A model generated the notes under the pieces. It had not been told where the DNA came from, made no database searches, and saw only the letters and a program-made list of their open reading frames with translations. A program made the position numbers and the translations under genes. Shown in pieces: positions 8,349-16,208 of a stretch of DNA of 64,000 bases; the stretch's first letter is position 1, and every line of letters starts with the position of its first letter. Origin of the DNA: an uncultured Christensenellaceae bacterium (GTDB lineage Bacteria > Bacillota > Clostridia > Christensenellales > Borkfalkiaceae); NCBI GenBank assembly GCA_910586825.1, contig CAJUJF010000008.1, forward strand, positions 1 to 64,000, given 5' to 3'.

Positions 8349-9254
8349 TCAAAAACGATATGGCGTCGTCTGATAAACGAAGTTGAGCCAGTTATTGTAG
8401 AATAAATTGGCGGTAGAAGACCAGTTCATATTGATCTTTTTATGCGATTTATCCGCAAAATAGCGATAGGGCGGATCGATCGCAAGTCCCTTCCGCAAAT
8501 CGCGCTCGTATTCGGTTTGCAAGGTCTCTCGGTCGTATTCCATGTGTCCGAGTACGAATATCTGTTTGTGGTGTTCGTCGCTCAGAATCGAAACGCCTGC
8601 CTTTGGCGAAGCCGCCAGAACCTTCAACCGCGGGTCCCGTTCTACGTCTTGCATGCGGATTTCGGAATGCCTGGAATGGCACATGTGAAATTCGTCCGAG
8701 ATTCCGCGCATCAACGGATCGGGATCGCTGAGATTTGTCTTGCGGTGAGAGAACACACCGAACAGTTTACGGCGAAGCGCGTGTTTCGGGATTCCGTAAA
8801 AATAGTTCAGAGCCGCCATCGCTCCCCAGCAGATGAATATGGTGGACGTCACGTTCGTTCTGGTAAAATCGAAAGTTTGCGTCAGTTCGTTCCAGTAAGC
8901 GACGTCGTGAAAATCCATATCTTCGACGGGCGCGCCGGTCACAATCATGCCGTCGAAATGCCGCTCCTTAATTTTTTCGAGCGCTTGATAGAATCGATCG
9001 AGGTATTCTGCTTCGGTATTCTTCGATCGGTAACTTTCGGTGTGAATCAGCGTGACGTTTACCTGCAACGGGGAGTTGGAGAGCAGGCGCATGAACTGCG
9101 TTTCCGTCTCCTTCTTCGTCGGCATCAGATTGAGGATCGCAATTTCGATCGGGCGGATATCCTGACTAAATGCGCGTTCTCTGTCCATCACGAAGATGCG
9201 TTCGCGGCTCAAAACGGAAAACGCAGGAATGTTTTTGTCGATGACGATAGGCAT
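8349..9254 (-). CDS. metA: Homoserine O-acetyltransferase (MetA/HTS family)
   Basis: 301 residues, full length for the family. The catalytic cysteine is C142 in IFICWGAMAAL, and the His/Glu pair lies in the conserved C-terminal half (HMEYDRETL). The acyl-donor selectivity position 111 is Glu (TGAPVEDMDF). In this family Glu111 favours acetyl-CoA and Gly111 favours succinyl-CoA, so this enzyme probably makes O-acetyl-L-homoserine despite the usual succinyltransferase label. This fits the next gene upstream, metY, which uses O-acetylhomoserine; the two are 13 nt apart on the minus strand. GGAG precedes the start. Confidence 0.92.
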   Translation of the reverse strand: MPIVIDKNIPAFSVLSRERIFVMDRERAFSQDIRPIEIAILNLMPTKKETETQFMRLLSNSPLQVNVTLIHTESYRSKNTEAEYLDRFYQALEKIKERHFDGMIVTGAPVEDMDFHDVAYWNELTQTFDFTRTNVTSTIFICWGAMAALNYFYGIPKHALRRKLFGVFSHRKTNLSDPDPLMRGISDEFHMCHSRHSEIRMQDVERDPRLKVLAASPKAGVSILSDEHHKQIFVLGHMEYDRETLQTEYERDLRKGLAIDPPYRYFADKSHKKINMNWSSTANLFYNNWLNFVYQTTPYRF

Positions 9255-9267
9255 TGTGTTCTCCGGA

Positions 9268-10539
9268 TCAGACGGCGGAAAGGGCTTTTTCCAAATCCGC
9301 GACGATGTCGTTTACGTTTTCGATTCCGACGGAGAGCCGGATAAGGTTCGGGGCGATGCCCGCTTCGCGAAGCTGTGCGTCGGAGAGTTGGCGGTGAGTG
9401 GTGGAAGCGGGGTGCAGAACGCAGCTTCTGACGTCCGCGACGTGCGTTTCCTGCGTGATGAGCCGCAGGGCTTCCATAAACCGCGCGCAGTCTTTTGCCG
9501 TACCGCGAATGCCGAAACTCATCATGCCGCCCGTGCCGCTTGGAAGATACTTTTTCGCGAGCGCGTGATACTTGTTGTCGGGAAGCGAAGAGTATCTGAC
9601 CCATTCGATTTTCGGATGTTTTGAGAGGTACTCCGCAACTTTTTCGGCGTTGCGGCTGGTGCGTTCCATGCGGAGCGCGAGCGTATCGCTGCCCAAATAG
9701 GTCAGGAAAGCGTTCTGCGGACTCATGATCGCGCCCGTATCCCGCATCATCTGCGCGCGGCATTTTGTACCGAACGCAACGGGGAGATCCGCGTAGACCA
9801 ATCCGTGATAACTCTCGTCCGGCGTGTTGAACGCAGGATAGCGTTTGTTGTTTTTGAACTCGAATTTTCCGCCGTCTACGATCATGCCGCCGAGCGCCGC
9901 CGCGTGACCGTCCATGTATTTTGTCGTGGAATGAATAATAATATCCGCGCCGAGGGCAAAAGGGCGGCAGAGCGCGGGGGTCGCAAGCGTGTTGTCGACC
10001 GCAAAGAGGACGCCGTGTTTTTTACAGATTTCGGCGATTTTATCGAAGTCGAGCACGACGATGGCGGGATTGGCGATCGTTTCGGCAAATACCATTTTCG
10101 TTTTCTGATCGATGTGCGCGGAAATTTCATCCGCAGGGCTGTCCGCATTGAAAAAACGGCATTCTATGCCGAACTTCGGAAGGGTGACGGAAAAGAGGTT
10201 ATAACTGCCGCCGTAGATTTCGCTGGCGCATACAATGTTGTCGCCCGCTTCGCAGACCGTCATGACCGTAAGCAGGATCGCCGACATGCCGGAAGCACAA
10301 CCGAGCGCATACGCGCCGCCTTCGAGCGCGGCGATCTTCTTTTCCAGCGCTTCTACCGTGGGATTGGCGAGACGGGAATAAAAAAAGCCTTCCGCTTTCA
10401 AGTCGAACAGATCCGCCATGTTCTGCGTATCGCCGTAAAAAAACGTCGTGCTCTGGCAGATTTGCGGAATACGGCTTTCTCCCGTTTCGGGTTTGTATCC
10501 CGCCTGCACGCAAAGGGTTTCGGTGTGATAATTTTTCAT
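9268..10539 (-). CDS. metY: O-acetylhomoserine sulfhydrylase (MetY, PLP-dependent)
   Basis: 423 residues, Cys/Met metabolism PLP family, with the PLP lysine K207 in HSTTKYMDGH. The segment GFFYSRLANPTVEALE and the extended length (~425 instead of ~380 for cystathionine synthases) fit the O-acetylhomoserine sulfhydrylase branch. It converts O-acetylhomoserine and sulfide to homocysteine, giving methionine by direct sulfhydrylation together with metA. It starts 21 nt after smpB, so it may be read from the secG-rnr-smpB transcript; no S-box or other methionine riboswitch fits in this gap. Confidence 0.92.
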   Translation of the reverse strand: MKNYHTETLCVQAGYKPETGESRIPQICQSTTFFYGDTQNMADLFDLKAEGFFYSRLANPTVEALEKKIAALEGGAYALGCASGMSAILLTVMTVCEAGDNIVCASEIYGGSYNLFSVTLPKFGIECRFFNADSPADEISAHIDQKTKMVFAETIANPAIVVLDFDKIAEICKKHGVLFAVDNTLATPALCRPFALGADIIIHSTTKYMDGHAAALGGMIVDGGKFEFKNNKRYPAFNTPDESYHGLVYADLPVAFGTKCRAQMMRDTGAIMSPQNAFLTYLGSDTLALRMERTSRNAEKVAEYLSKHPKIEWVRYSSLPDNKYHALAKKYLPSGTGGMMSFGIRGTAKDCARFMEALRLITQETHVADVRSCVLHPASTTHRQLSDAQLREAGIAPNLIRLSVGIENVNDIVADLEKALSAV

Positions 10540-10560
10540 GATCGGTACCTCTTAAAATTT

Positions 10561-11013
10561 TTATCGGAACGTTTCTTTGATCTGGCGGTCGACGGCGCGT
10601 TTTACGTCGCGTTCCATCATGGTGCGTTTTTTGTCGTAGGTATGTTTTCCCCTGCAAAGCGCGACTTCCGCTTTGATCAGCGCGTCTTTGAAATAGATTT
10701 TCAAGGGGACGAGGGTATATCCCTTTTCGTTGACTTTTCCGACGATTTTGGAAATCTCCTGCTTATGCAGAAGCAGTTTGCGGTCTTTTCTCGAATCGCG
10801 CGTGGAAAACGCGCCGCTTTTATCGTATACCGCGATATGCATGTTTTTCAGATAGATTTCGCCTCCGCGGATTTCGCAAAAACTTTCGCCGAGAGATGCT
10901 TTTCCTGCGCGCAAAGATTTGACTTCGCTTCCTTCGAGAACGATTCCCGCCTCGTACTTGTCTTCGATAAAATATTCGAAAGAGGCGGACTTGTTTACGG
11001 CAATCGGTTTCAT
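10561..11013 (-). CDS. smpB: SsrA-binding protein SmpB
   Basis: 150 residues, typical length. It has the N-terminal NKSASFEYFIEDKYEAGIVL strand pair, the GSEVKSLRAGKASL loop that binds tmRNA, and a basic C-terminal tail (RAVDRQIKETFR) that enters the mRNA channel. SmpB with tmRNA rescues stalled ribosomes. It lies 12 nt after rnr, the usual order in Firmicutes, and RNase R is its partner in degrading the faulty mRNAs. The start ATG is preceded by AAGGAA. Confidence 0.97.
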   Translation of the reverse strand: MKPIAVNKSASFEYFIEDKYEAGIVLEGSEVKSLRAGKASLGESFCEIRGGEIYLKNMHIAVYDKSGAFSTRDSRKDRKLLLHKQEISKIVGKVNEKGYTLVPLKIYFKDALIKAEVALCRGKHTYDKKRTMMERDVKRAVDRQIKETFR

Positions 11014-11025
11014 TTACGGATTCCT

Positions 11026-13113
11026 TTATAGTTTTTCGAGAAAAGAAAACAGAACGCGTCGGGTTCCCCAATCGACGCCCGCAACGCTGACCCGAATCGG
11101 CTCGCCTAAGCGGAAAGAATTGCGGGTGCCGCGTAAAAGATAGCGATTTTCGATAAATTCGTAACCGTCGTCGGGTAACGTTTCGAGCGGGATAAACCCT
11201 TCGACGGTGTTTTTCAATTCGGCGAACAGTCCGAAAGAGGTCACGCCGGAGAGCGAAGCTTCGTATTCTTCGCCGACCTTATCCTTCATGTAGGCGACGA
11301 GATAGAGCGCGTCTACGTCGCGTTCCGCTTCCGCGGCGGTTTTTTCGCAAGCGGAGGAGCGCACGGCGGCTTCCTGAACGACGGATTTGTATTTTTTCTT
11401 CGCGGTTTCGCCGTTTACCAGCGCGTCTTTGATGATGCGGTGGATGCACAGGTCGGGATATCGCCTGATCGGAGAAGTGAAATGACAGTAACATTCCGAG
11501 GATAAGCCGAAATGGCCTTTGTTTTCGGGGGAATACACCGCTTTCATCATGGAACGTAACATCACGCGGTTGACGATCGGATAGAGCGGGGAGTTTTCCA
11601 GCGATTTCAAGAGTTTTTGATAGTCGTGCGGCGCAACCGAATCGGGATCGAATTTGGCGGGAACGCCGGCTTCGGCGAGAAACTCTTGAAAATCGCGGGC
11701 TTTTTCGGGCGAGGGTTGTTCGTGAACGCGATAGACGAAGGGCATTTCTCTCGCCGTCATGACGGTTGCTACGCTTTCGTTTGCAAGCACCATGAATTGC
11801 TCGATCATTTCGTGCGCGACCGATCGCTCGTAATCGGGGACGGAAATTACGCCGTTTGCGTAGAGGATCTTCGCTTCCTTGATATCCATTGCGACTTCGC
11901 CGCGCAGATTTCTTGCCGATTTCAGAATTTTGGTGAGTTCAATCGCCGTCTTTACGAACTCCGTAAGGTCGGGATAGCGCTCTGCGGTTTCGCGCTTTCC
12001 TTCGTAGAGTTCCAGAATTTCCCGATACGTCATGCGGTGCCGCGAACGGATCACGGAGGGGACAATCTTCTTTTCGACGACCGTGCCGTTTCCGTCTATT
12101 TTCATGATGCACGAAAGAGTGAGCCGCGCAACGCCTTCGTTCAAGGAACAGATGTCGTTGGAAAGGGCGGTAGGGAGCATCGGAAGAACGCGATCGGGGA
12201 AATACACACTCGTGCCGCGGCGAAACGCCTCTTCGTCGATCACGCCGCCGCGCGGCACGTAGTGCGATACGTCCGCAATGTGTACGCCGAGGGAATAATA
12301 GCCGTGTTCTTTTTTAACGAAAATCGCGTCGTCGATATCCCGCGTGTCTTCGCCGTCGACCGTCACGATCAACTCTTCGCGCAAATCCAGTCGCCGGGCG
12401 AGACTCTCTTCCGGATCCCGCTTCGCCTGTTTTTCCGCTTCTTTTAAAACGGCTTCCGGAAATTCTTCCCGCAGACCGTATGCGCGGATGATCGCCGTCT
12501 CTTCGACGAAGAAATCGCCGCTCTCGCCGAGAACTTCTTCGATTTCTCCTTTTACGCCGCGTTCGCCGTAAGCGGTTATCCGCACGACGACCTTTGCGCC
12601 GTTTTTACAATTTTTCGTTTTCCCTGCGGGGATAAGCACGTCAGCGGCAAACTTTTTCTCATCGGGATGCACATAGCCGCCGCGATGCTCCGCGAAAAAG
12701 GTTCCGATCAGTTCTTTTTTGCCGCGGGCAAGGATCGCAAGAACTTCGCCTTCGTCGCCGCTTCGTCCGCCTTTGACGGGAAAAGCGAGTACGGTGTCGC
12801 CGTGGAGCGCGCCTTTTAACGCGCGGTGGGGCAGAAAGAGATCGGAGAGCGCGGGATCGTCCGGAACGAGAAAGCCGAACCCCCGTTCATTGCCCGAGAC
12901 CGTGCCGCGGATCGCGCCGAACTGTGCGGCGGTACCGTAACGGTAACGGGAATCGCACAGCAGTTCGCCTTCGCGGCAAAGGGAATTCAGAATATTGCGC
13001 AAACCGAGCGCTTCTTTTTTGCCGAGCCTTAATTTTTTGGAGATCTGTTCGTCGGTGAGAAGCGCGAACGAACCGTCCCGTATCTTTGCAAGCAAAGATT
13101 GTTTTACATCCAA
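11026..13113 (-). CDS. rnr: Ribonuclease R
   Basis: 695 residues. An N-terminal winged-helix region is followed by two cold-shock OB domains (VSGNERGFGFLVPD), the RNB catalytic domain with the Asp cluster DTRDIDDAIFVKK near residue 255, and a C-terminal S1 domain ending in the last ~80 residues. It is a 3'-to-5' exoribonuclease that degrades structured RNA. The first codon is TTG (bases 13113-13111), not ATG: AAGGAG lies 10 nt upstream, and the nearby ATG is out of frame and followed at once by a stop codon. A hairpin separates it from secG. Confidence 0.95.
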   Translation of the reverse strand: MDVKQSLLAKIRDGSFALLTDEQISKKLRLGKKEALGLRNILNSLCREGELLCDSRYRYGTAAQFGAIRGTVSGNERGFGFLVPDDPALSDLFLPHRALKGALHGDTVLAFPVKGGRSGDEGEVLAILARGKKELIGTFFAEHRGGYVHPDEKKFAADVLIPAGKTKNCKNGAKVVVRITAYGERGVKGEIEEVLGESGDFFVEETAIIRAYGLREEFPEAVLKEAEKQAKRDPEESLARRLDLREELIVTVDGEDTRDIDDAIFVKKEHGYYSLGVHIADVSHYVPRGGVIDEEAFRRGTSVYFPDRVLPMLPTALSNDICSLNEGVARLTLSCIMKIDGNGTVVEKKIVPSVIRSRHRMTYREILELYEGKRETAERYPDLTEFVKTAIELTKILKSARNLRGEVAMDIKEAKILYANGVISVPDYERSVAHEMIEQFMVLANESVATVMTAREMPFVYRVHEQPSPEKARDFQEFLAEAGVPAKFDPDSVAPHDYQKLLKSLENSPLYPIVNRVMLRSMMKAVYSPENKGHFGLSSECYCHFTSPIRRYPDLCIHRIIKDALVNGETAKKKYKSVVQEAAVRSSACEKTAAEAERDVDALYLVAYMKDKVGEEYEASLSGVTSFGLFAELKNTVEGFIPLETLPDDGYEFIENRYLLRGTRNSFRLGEPIRVSVAGVDWGTRRVLFSFLEKL

Positions 13114-13134
13114 GTTATCAATACTCCTTGTTTT

Positions 13135-13166
13135 AAATAAAAGGGGCTAGCACGAAGCCGCCCCTT
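13135..13166 (-). terminator. Hairpin between secG and rnr
   Basis: AAGGGGC (13141-13147) and GCCCCTT (13160-13166) flank a 12-nt loop. On the minus strand the stem is followed by TTTTATTT. It probably lowers read-through from secG into rnr. Confidence 0.6.
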
Positions 13167-13197
13167 GGGTATCTCTCGTAATTATGACCTTGTCCGC

Positions 13198-13527
13198 TTA
13201 TGCCGCGCCCCAGATTGCATCGATCTGCAAAATGAAGAATACGACGGAAAGTACGGTAAGCACCGCAAGGCAGATAATCGTCCAAAGTTTGAGCTTTGCC
13301 TCAATGGATTTTCCTTTGTTTTTGCCGTAGAACGTTTCGCTGGATCCGCCGAGCGCGTCGATCCCCTGCGAGTTTCCGGGTTGGAGCAGGACGAGAACGA
13401 TCGCCGCGATTGCCGCGACCGCCATACAAACAATCAGCACGAAATAAACGATCATACGTGCTCTTGCAACCGTATCGTCCGGAAGAACGCCGGCGAGAAG
13501 ATTTGACATCGACATCAGATAATTCAT
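13198..13527 (-). CDS. secG: Preprotein translocase subunit SecG
   Basis: 109 residues with two membrane helices (about 25-47 and 84-102) joined by the conserved cytoplasmic loop VLLQPGNSQGIDALGGSSETFYGKNKG, in which LLQ..G and the GG-S-ETFYG block identify SecG. It is an accessory subunit of the SecYEG channel. A short extra N terminus of ~20 residues precedes the first helix. It heads the secG-rnr-smpB cluster, a standard Firmicutes arrangement. Confidence 0.93.
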   Translation of the reverse strand: MNYLMSMSNLLAGVLPDDTVARARMIVYFVLIVCMAVAAIAAIVLVLLQPGNSQGIDALGGSSETFYGKNKGKSIEAKLKLWTIICLAVLTVLSVVFFILQIDAIWGAA

Positions 13528-13563
13528 ACAGTGTCACCTTATTATTTACAAAATACAGCAGTA

Positions 13564-13592
13564 ATTATAGCATAAGACGATGGAAAAAACAA
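13564..13592 (-). promoter_or_regulatory. Sigma-A promoter of secG
   Basis: Read on the minus strand: TTGTTT (13592-13587), 17 bp, TATAAT (13569-13564). Predicted +1 is near 13557, ~30 nt before the start codon at 13527. Confidence 0.75.
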
Positions 13593-13694
13593 CCTTTTTT
13601 CCGCCAAAAATGAAAAGTCGCGAAAAAAATCCCTCCGCAAAGCGAAACACCCGTTGAATTTCGAACTTTTGTGAAAAGGGGATTCATTCGGCAG

Positions 13695-13919
13695 TTACGT
13701 TTTATCCTTGTTTTGCTTTTCTACTTTTATACCATGGCGTTCCAACAGCTGAACATATTCTTCGAATTTATGAAACCGAATAGGCATTTGAATATGATTG
13801 TCAAAGGAAAGAATAAGCGCCGGACAAATATCTTTATATTTATCCACCAGCTCCGCTTTCACGCAGTGCCCTGTTTTGATCAATTTTTGCGCTATAGCGT
13901 GGTAATTAAAATATGCCAT
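13695..13919 (-). CDS. Small conserved Firmicutes protein of unknown function
   Basis: 74 residues from the internal Met at 13919 (MAYFNYHAIAQKLI). The pattern YFNYH, then a central CPALILSFD strand and a late MPIR...EEYVQLL helix, matches a small family sometimes labelled thermostable hemolysin delivery protein in databases; I know of no evidence for that function. The upstream start at 13949 would add ten residues outside the conserved pattern, and neither start has a strong ribosome binding site. It is an isolated gene with no recognisable promoter; the ~165 bases between it and secG hold only the secG promoter. Confidence 0.65.
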   Translation of the reverse strand: MAYFNYHAIAQKLIKTGHCVKAELVDKYKDICPALILSFDNHIQMPIRFHKFEEYVQLLERHGIKVEKQNKDKT

Positions 13920-14028
13920 AAACTTATTTTTCCCGAAATTGTTTCGCATAACGCTTGCTTGAAAAAATTACGGATAGCATATATATCCATGAAAGAAGTA
14001 TATACGAAAAATTTACACAGTAAACGGA

Positions 14029-14062
14029 ATAGACACTTCGAGATTGCCCTCGAAGTGTCTAT
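14029..14062. terminator. 14-bp perfect hairpin downstream of the lipoprotein gene
   Basis: ATAGACACTTCGAG (14029-14042) and CTCGAAGTGTCTAT (14049-14062) around a 6-nt loop. There is no strong T-tract on either side, so this may be a weak terminator or 3'-end stabiliser for the lipoprotein mRNA (minus strand). Confidence 0.5.
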
Positions 14063-14133
14063 GTTACGGCTTGATTGAATTGCAAACTTGTGTTGATCAA
14101 TCGTTGCGCTGAAAAATGGCTTGCGCGCAAATT

Positions 14134-14562
14134 TTATGCCTTTTTAAAGATTTCGACGGATTCTCTGGTCGCAAGCGGTAAAAGCACGCAGTTTTCGTTT
14201 ACGTAGTCGGAATTCTGAATATCCTTGATCGCGCCTTTCAGCATCGCGCTCTTTTCGATCGTTTCTTTCATCTTATCGGTGGAGGAGAATTCAAATACGA
14301 TCGCAACCGTCGCGACGGGTAAAAGCGTACCCGGTTTTGTAAATACGTGTACGGTACAGATGCTTTTGATTTCTTCTTCGGAATTTGCGTTTAAACATTT
14401 CAAAATATCGTCCTGATATTCTTCGATGCTCTGACTTTCGCTGTAACCGGCTTTTTGAAACGCGGACTTGATCGAAGAGTACGAAGAGCAGCCCGCGAGT
14501 AGGGCGAGCATGAGCGTAACGAGCACGAGCGAGCTGAAAAATGCGGTGAGTTTCTTTTTCAT
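14134..14562 (-). CDS. Small lipoprotein of unknown function
   Basis: 142 residues. A signal peptide with a basic start (MKKK), a hydrophobic core and the lipobox LLAGC puts the lipidated Cys at position 25, so the mature part should sit on the outer face of the membrane. The mature ~117 residues contain a hydrophobic strand VATVAIVFEF and a Lys/Glu-rich helix. No family is recognised. AAGGAG and a strong promoter precede it. It is a single-gene unit divergent from aroK. Confidence 0.75.
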   Translation of the reverse strand: MKKKLTAFFSSLVLVTLMLALLAGCSSYSSIKSAFQKAGYSESQSIEEYQDDILKCLNANSEEEIKSICTVHVFTKPGTLLPVATVAIVFEFSSTDKMKETIEKSAMLKGAIKDIQNSDYVNENCVLLPLATRESVEIFKKA

Positions 14563-14594
14563 AACGGTCTCCTTGATAAGAAATTAACAACATC

Positions 14595-14623
14595 ATTATA
14601 TTCGGAAAAAGAGCTTTTGTCAA
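14595..14623 (-). promoter_or_regulatory. Sigma-A promoter of the lipoprotein gene
   Basis: Minus strand: TTGACA (14623-14618), 17 bp, TATAAT (14600-14595). Both boxes match consensus. Confidence 0.88.
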
Positions 14624-14684
14624 GTGAAACACAAAAAAATTCCAAAATAAATTCATTTTCAAAGTGGTAGGCGCCCTTGCGCAT

Positions 14685-14713
14685 TTGACAATTTTCCGCC
14701 GCTGATTTATAAT
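14685..14713 (+). promoter_or_regulatory. Consensus promoter giving a leaderless aroK mRNA
   Basis: TTGACA (14685-14690), 17 bp, TATAAT (14708-14713). Predicted +1 is 14720-14721, and the aroK ATG is 14721. The -10 box overlaps an in-frame ATG at 14712, which rules that codon out as the start. Confidence 0.88.
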
Positions 14714-14720
14714 GATTCTT

Positions 14721-15227
14721 ATGGAAAATATCGTGCTGATCGGCATGCCGTCGTCCGGGAAAAGTACCGCGGGCGTGTTGCTTGCAAAAAAAATCGGCTA
14801 TGGCTTTATCGACAGCGATCTCGTCATTCAGGAAGAAGAGAATGCGTTGCTTTCCGAAATCATTGCCGAAAAAGGCGCGGAAGGATTTTTGAAGATCGAA
14901 GACCGCGTCAATGCGGGACTTTCGGTGTCGAAATGCGTAATCGCAACGGGCGGCAGCGTCTGTTACTGTCCGAATGCGATGGCGCATCTTAAAAAAATCG
15001 GAACGGTCGTCTATTTGCAGATCGGCGAAAAAGAAGCGGAAAAACGGATCCCGAATCTGGTAAAGCGCGGAGTGGTGATGCGCGGAAGCGCGAACTGTCT
15101 CGGCGATTTGTTCCGCGAGCGCGTACCGCTGTATGAACGCTATGCCGACGTGATTGTACGGTGCGACGGAAAGACGGTCGAAGAAACGGTTGCGGCAATC
15201 GCCGCTGCCGCGGGATATTCGGTATGA
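14721..15227 (+). CDS. aroK: Shikimate kinase
   Basis: 168 residues, standard length. Walker A GMPSSGKST (about residues 8-16), shikimate-binding D-S-D-x near FIDSDLVI, and ATGGSVCY for the substrate Gly loop, followed by a lid region (RGSANCLGDLFRERVPLYERYAD). It phosphorylates shikimate in the aromatic amino-acid pathway; aroA and tyrA are elsewhere in this window. There is no ribosome binding site, and the start codon coincides with the predicted +1. It opens a six-gene run to traX and overlaps panE by the sequence ATGA. Confidence 0.94.
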   Translation: MENIVLIGMPSSGKSTAGVLLAKKIGYGFIDSDLVIQEEENALLSEIIAEKGAEGFLKIEDRVNAGLSVSKCVIATGGSVCYCPNAMAHLKKIGTVVYLQIGEKEAEKRIPNLVKRGVVMRGSANCLGDLFRERVPLYERYADVIVRCDGKTVEETVAAIAAAAGYSV

Positions 15228-16207
15228 GAATCTGCGTTTACGGCGCCGGCGCGATGGGAACGAGCCTTGGCGCGCTCTTGTCCCTTGTATGCGAATGCGA
15301 CCTCGTCAGCCGCAACCGCGCGCACGTTTCGGCGCTCAAAGCAAATGGCGCGACGCTGGAAAAGAACGGAACGGTTTATTTGCAGACTTCAGTCAAGGCG
15401 TTTTTGCCGGAGGAAATGAAAGGGGAGTACGACTGCATCGTACTTGCCGTAAAGCAACGGGAAAACAGTCGGGTCGCGGAGTTTTTGATGCCGTATTGTA
15501 AGGCGGACGGGTGTTTGCTCACCGTTCAGAACGGGTTGCCGGAAGAAGCGCTTGCCGAATTATTCGGCAAAGAACGCGTTTACGGAGCCGCGCTGTCATG
15601 GGGCGCGGAACTTGCGGAAAGCGGTATCATTAAGATCACGAGCGATGCGGGATTTCGCGTCGGGCTGGGCGCCTGCGGCAAAGGGGCGCGTTTGCAGGAG
15701 CTTGCGGAGCTGTTGCGGGAAGCGGGTTGTACGGTCGCAGTGGATAAGCTTATAGAAATCCGTTTTGCCAAACTCGCGACAAACGCGTCTTTTTCTACGT
15801 TGTCGGTGATATCGGGCTTGCCGTTCGGAGTGCTCGCGAAAAAATACAAACGGCATTGCGTCAGGCTGATCCGCGAGACGTTTGCCGTCGCCCGTGCCTG
15901 CGGATGCGAGAAACTTCCGCTCAACGGACACGATTTGTTTAAATCGCTTCTCTTTTGCAACGGGCTGCTTCTGCCCGCCGCGATGAAAAAATATCGCAAT
16001 ACCCGATCCGGCATGTTGAAGGATTTGGAAGCGAGCAGGCGTTGCGACGTGGATTTTACTGCGGGCGCGGTAATACGCAAGGGGAAGCAGTGCGGCGTAC
16101 CTGTGCCGTATTTGGAGCGTGCGGTCGCCCTTGTGCACGACGTCGAAAACGGGCTTGCGGAATCTGCGCCCGAAACTTTGGAATTTATGGATGAAACAGG
16201 AGTTTAG
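15224..16207 (+). CDS. panE: Ketopantoate reductase family protein (PanE/ApbA)
   Basis: 327 residues from ATG 15224, which overlaps the aroK stop (ATGA). It has an N-terminal NADPH Rossmann motif ICVYGAGAMGTSLGALL, the family block LAVKQRENSRVAEFLMPY with the following LLTVQNGLPEE, and a C-terminal helical dimer domain. PanE reduces ketopantoate to pantoate for coenzyme A. Several ApbA-fold paralogues have other 2-oxoacid substrates, so the exact reaction is likely but not certain. It is embedded in the aroK-gltX-thyA operon. Confidence 0.85.
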   Translation: MRICVYGAGAMGTSLGALLSLVCECDLVSRNRAHVSALKANGATLEKNGTVYLQTSVKAFLPEEMKGEYDCIVLAVKQRENSRVAEFLMPYCKADGCLLTVQNGLPEEALAELFGKERVYGAALSWGAELAESGIIKITSDAGFRVGLGACGKGARLQELAELLREAGCTVAVDKLIEIRFAKLATNASFSTLSVISGLPFGVLAKKYKRHCVRLIRETFAVARACGCEKLPLNGHDLFKSLLFCNGLLLPAAMKKYRNTRSGMLKDLEASRRCDVDFTAGAVIRKGKQCGVPVPYLERAVALVHDVENGLAESAPETLEFMDETGV

Positions 16208-16208
16208 C

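Noticed and set aside
10540..10560. S-box or T-box before metY
   Set aside because: Only 21 nt separate smpB and metY, too short for either riboswitch.
13671..14078. Plus-strand frame of 135 codons
   Set aside because: It overlaps the better-supported small conserved gene on the minus strand and the lipoprotein's downstream hairpin, and has no ribosome binding site.
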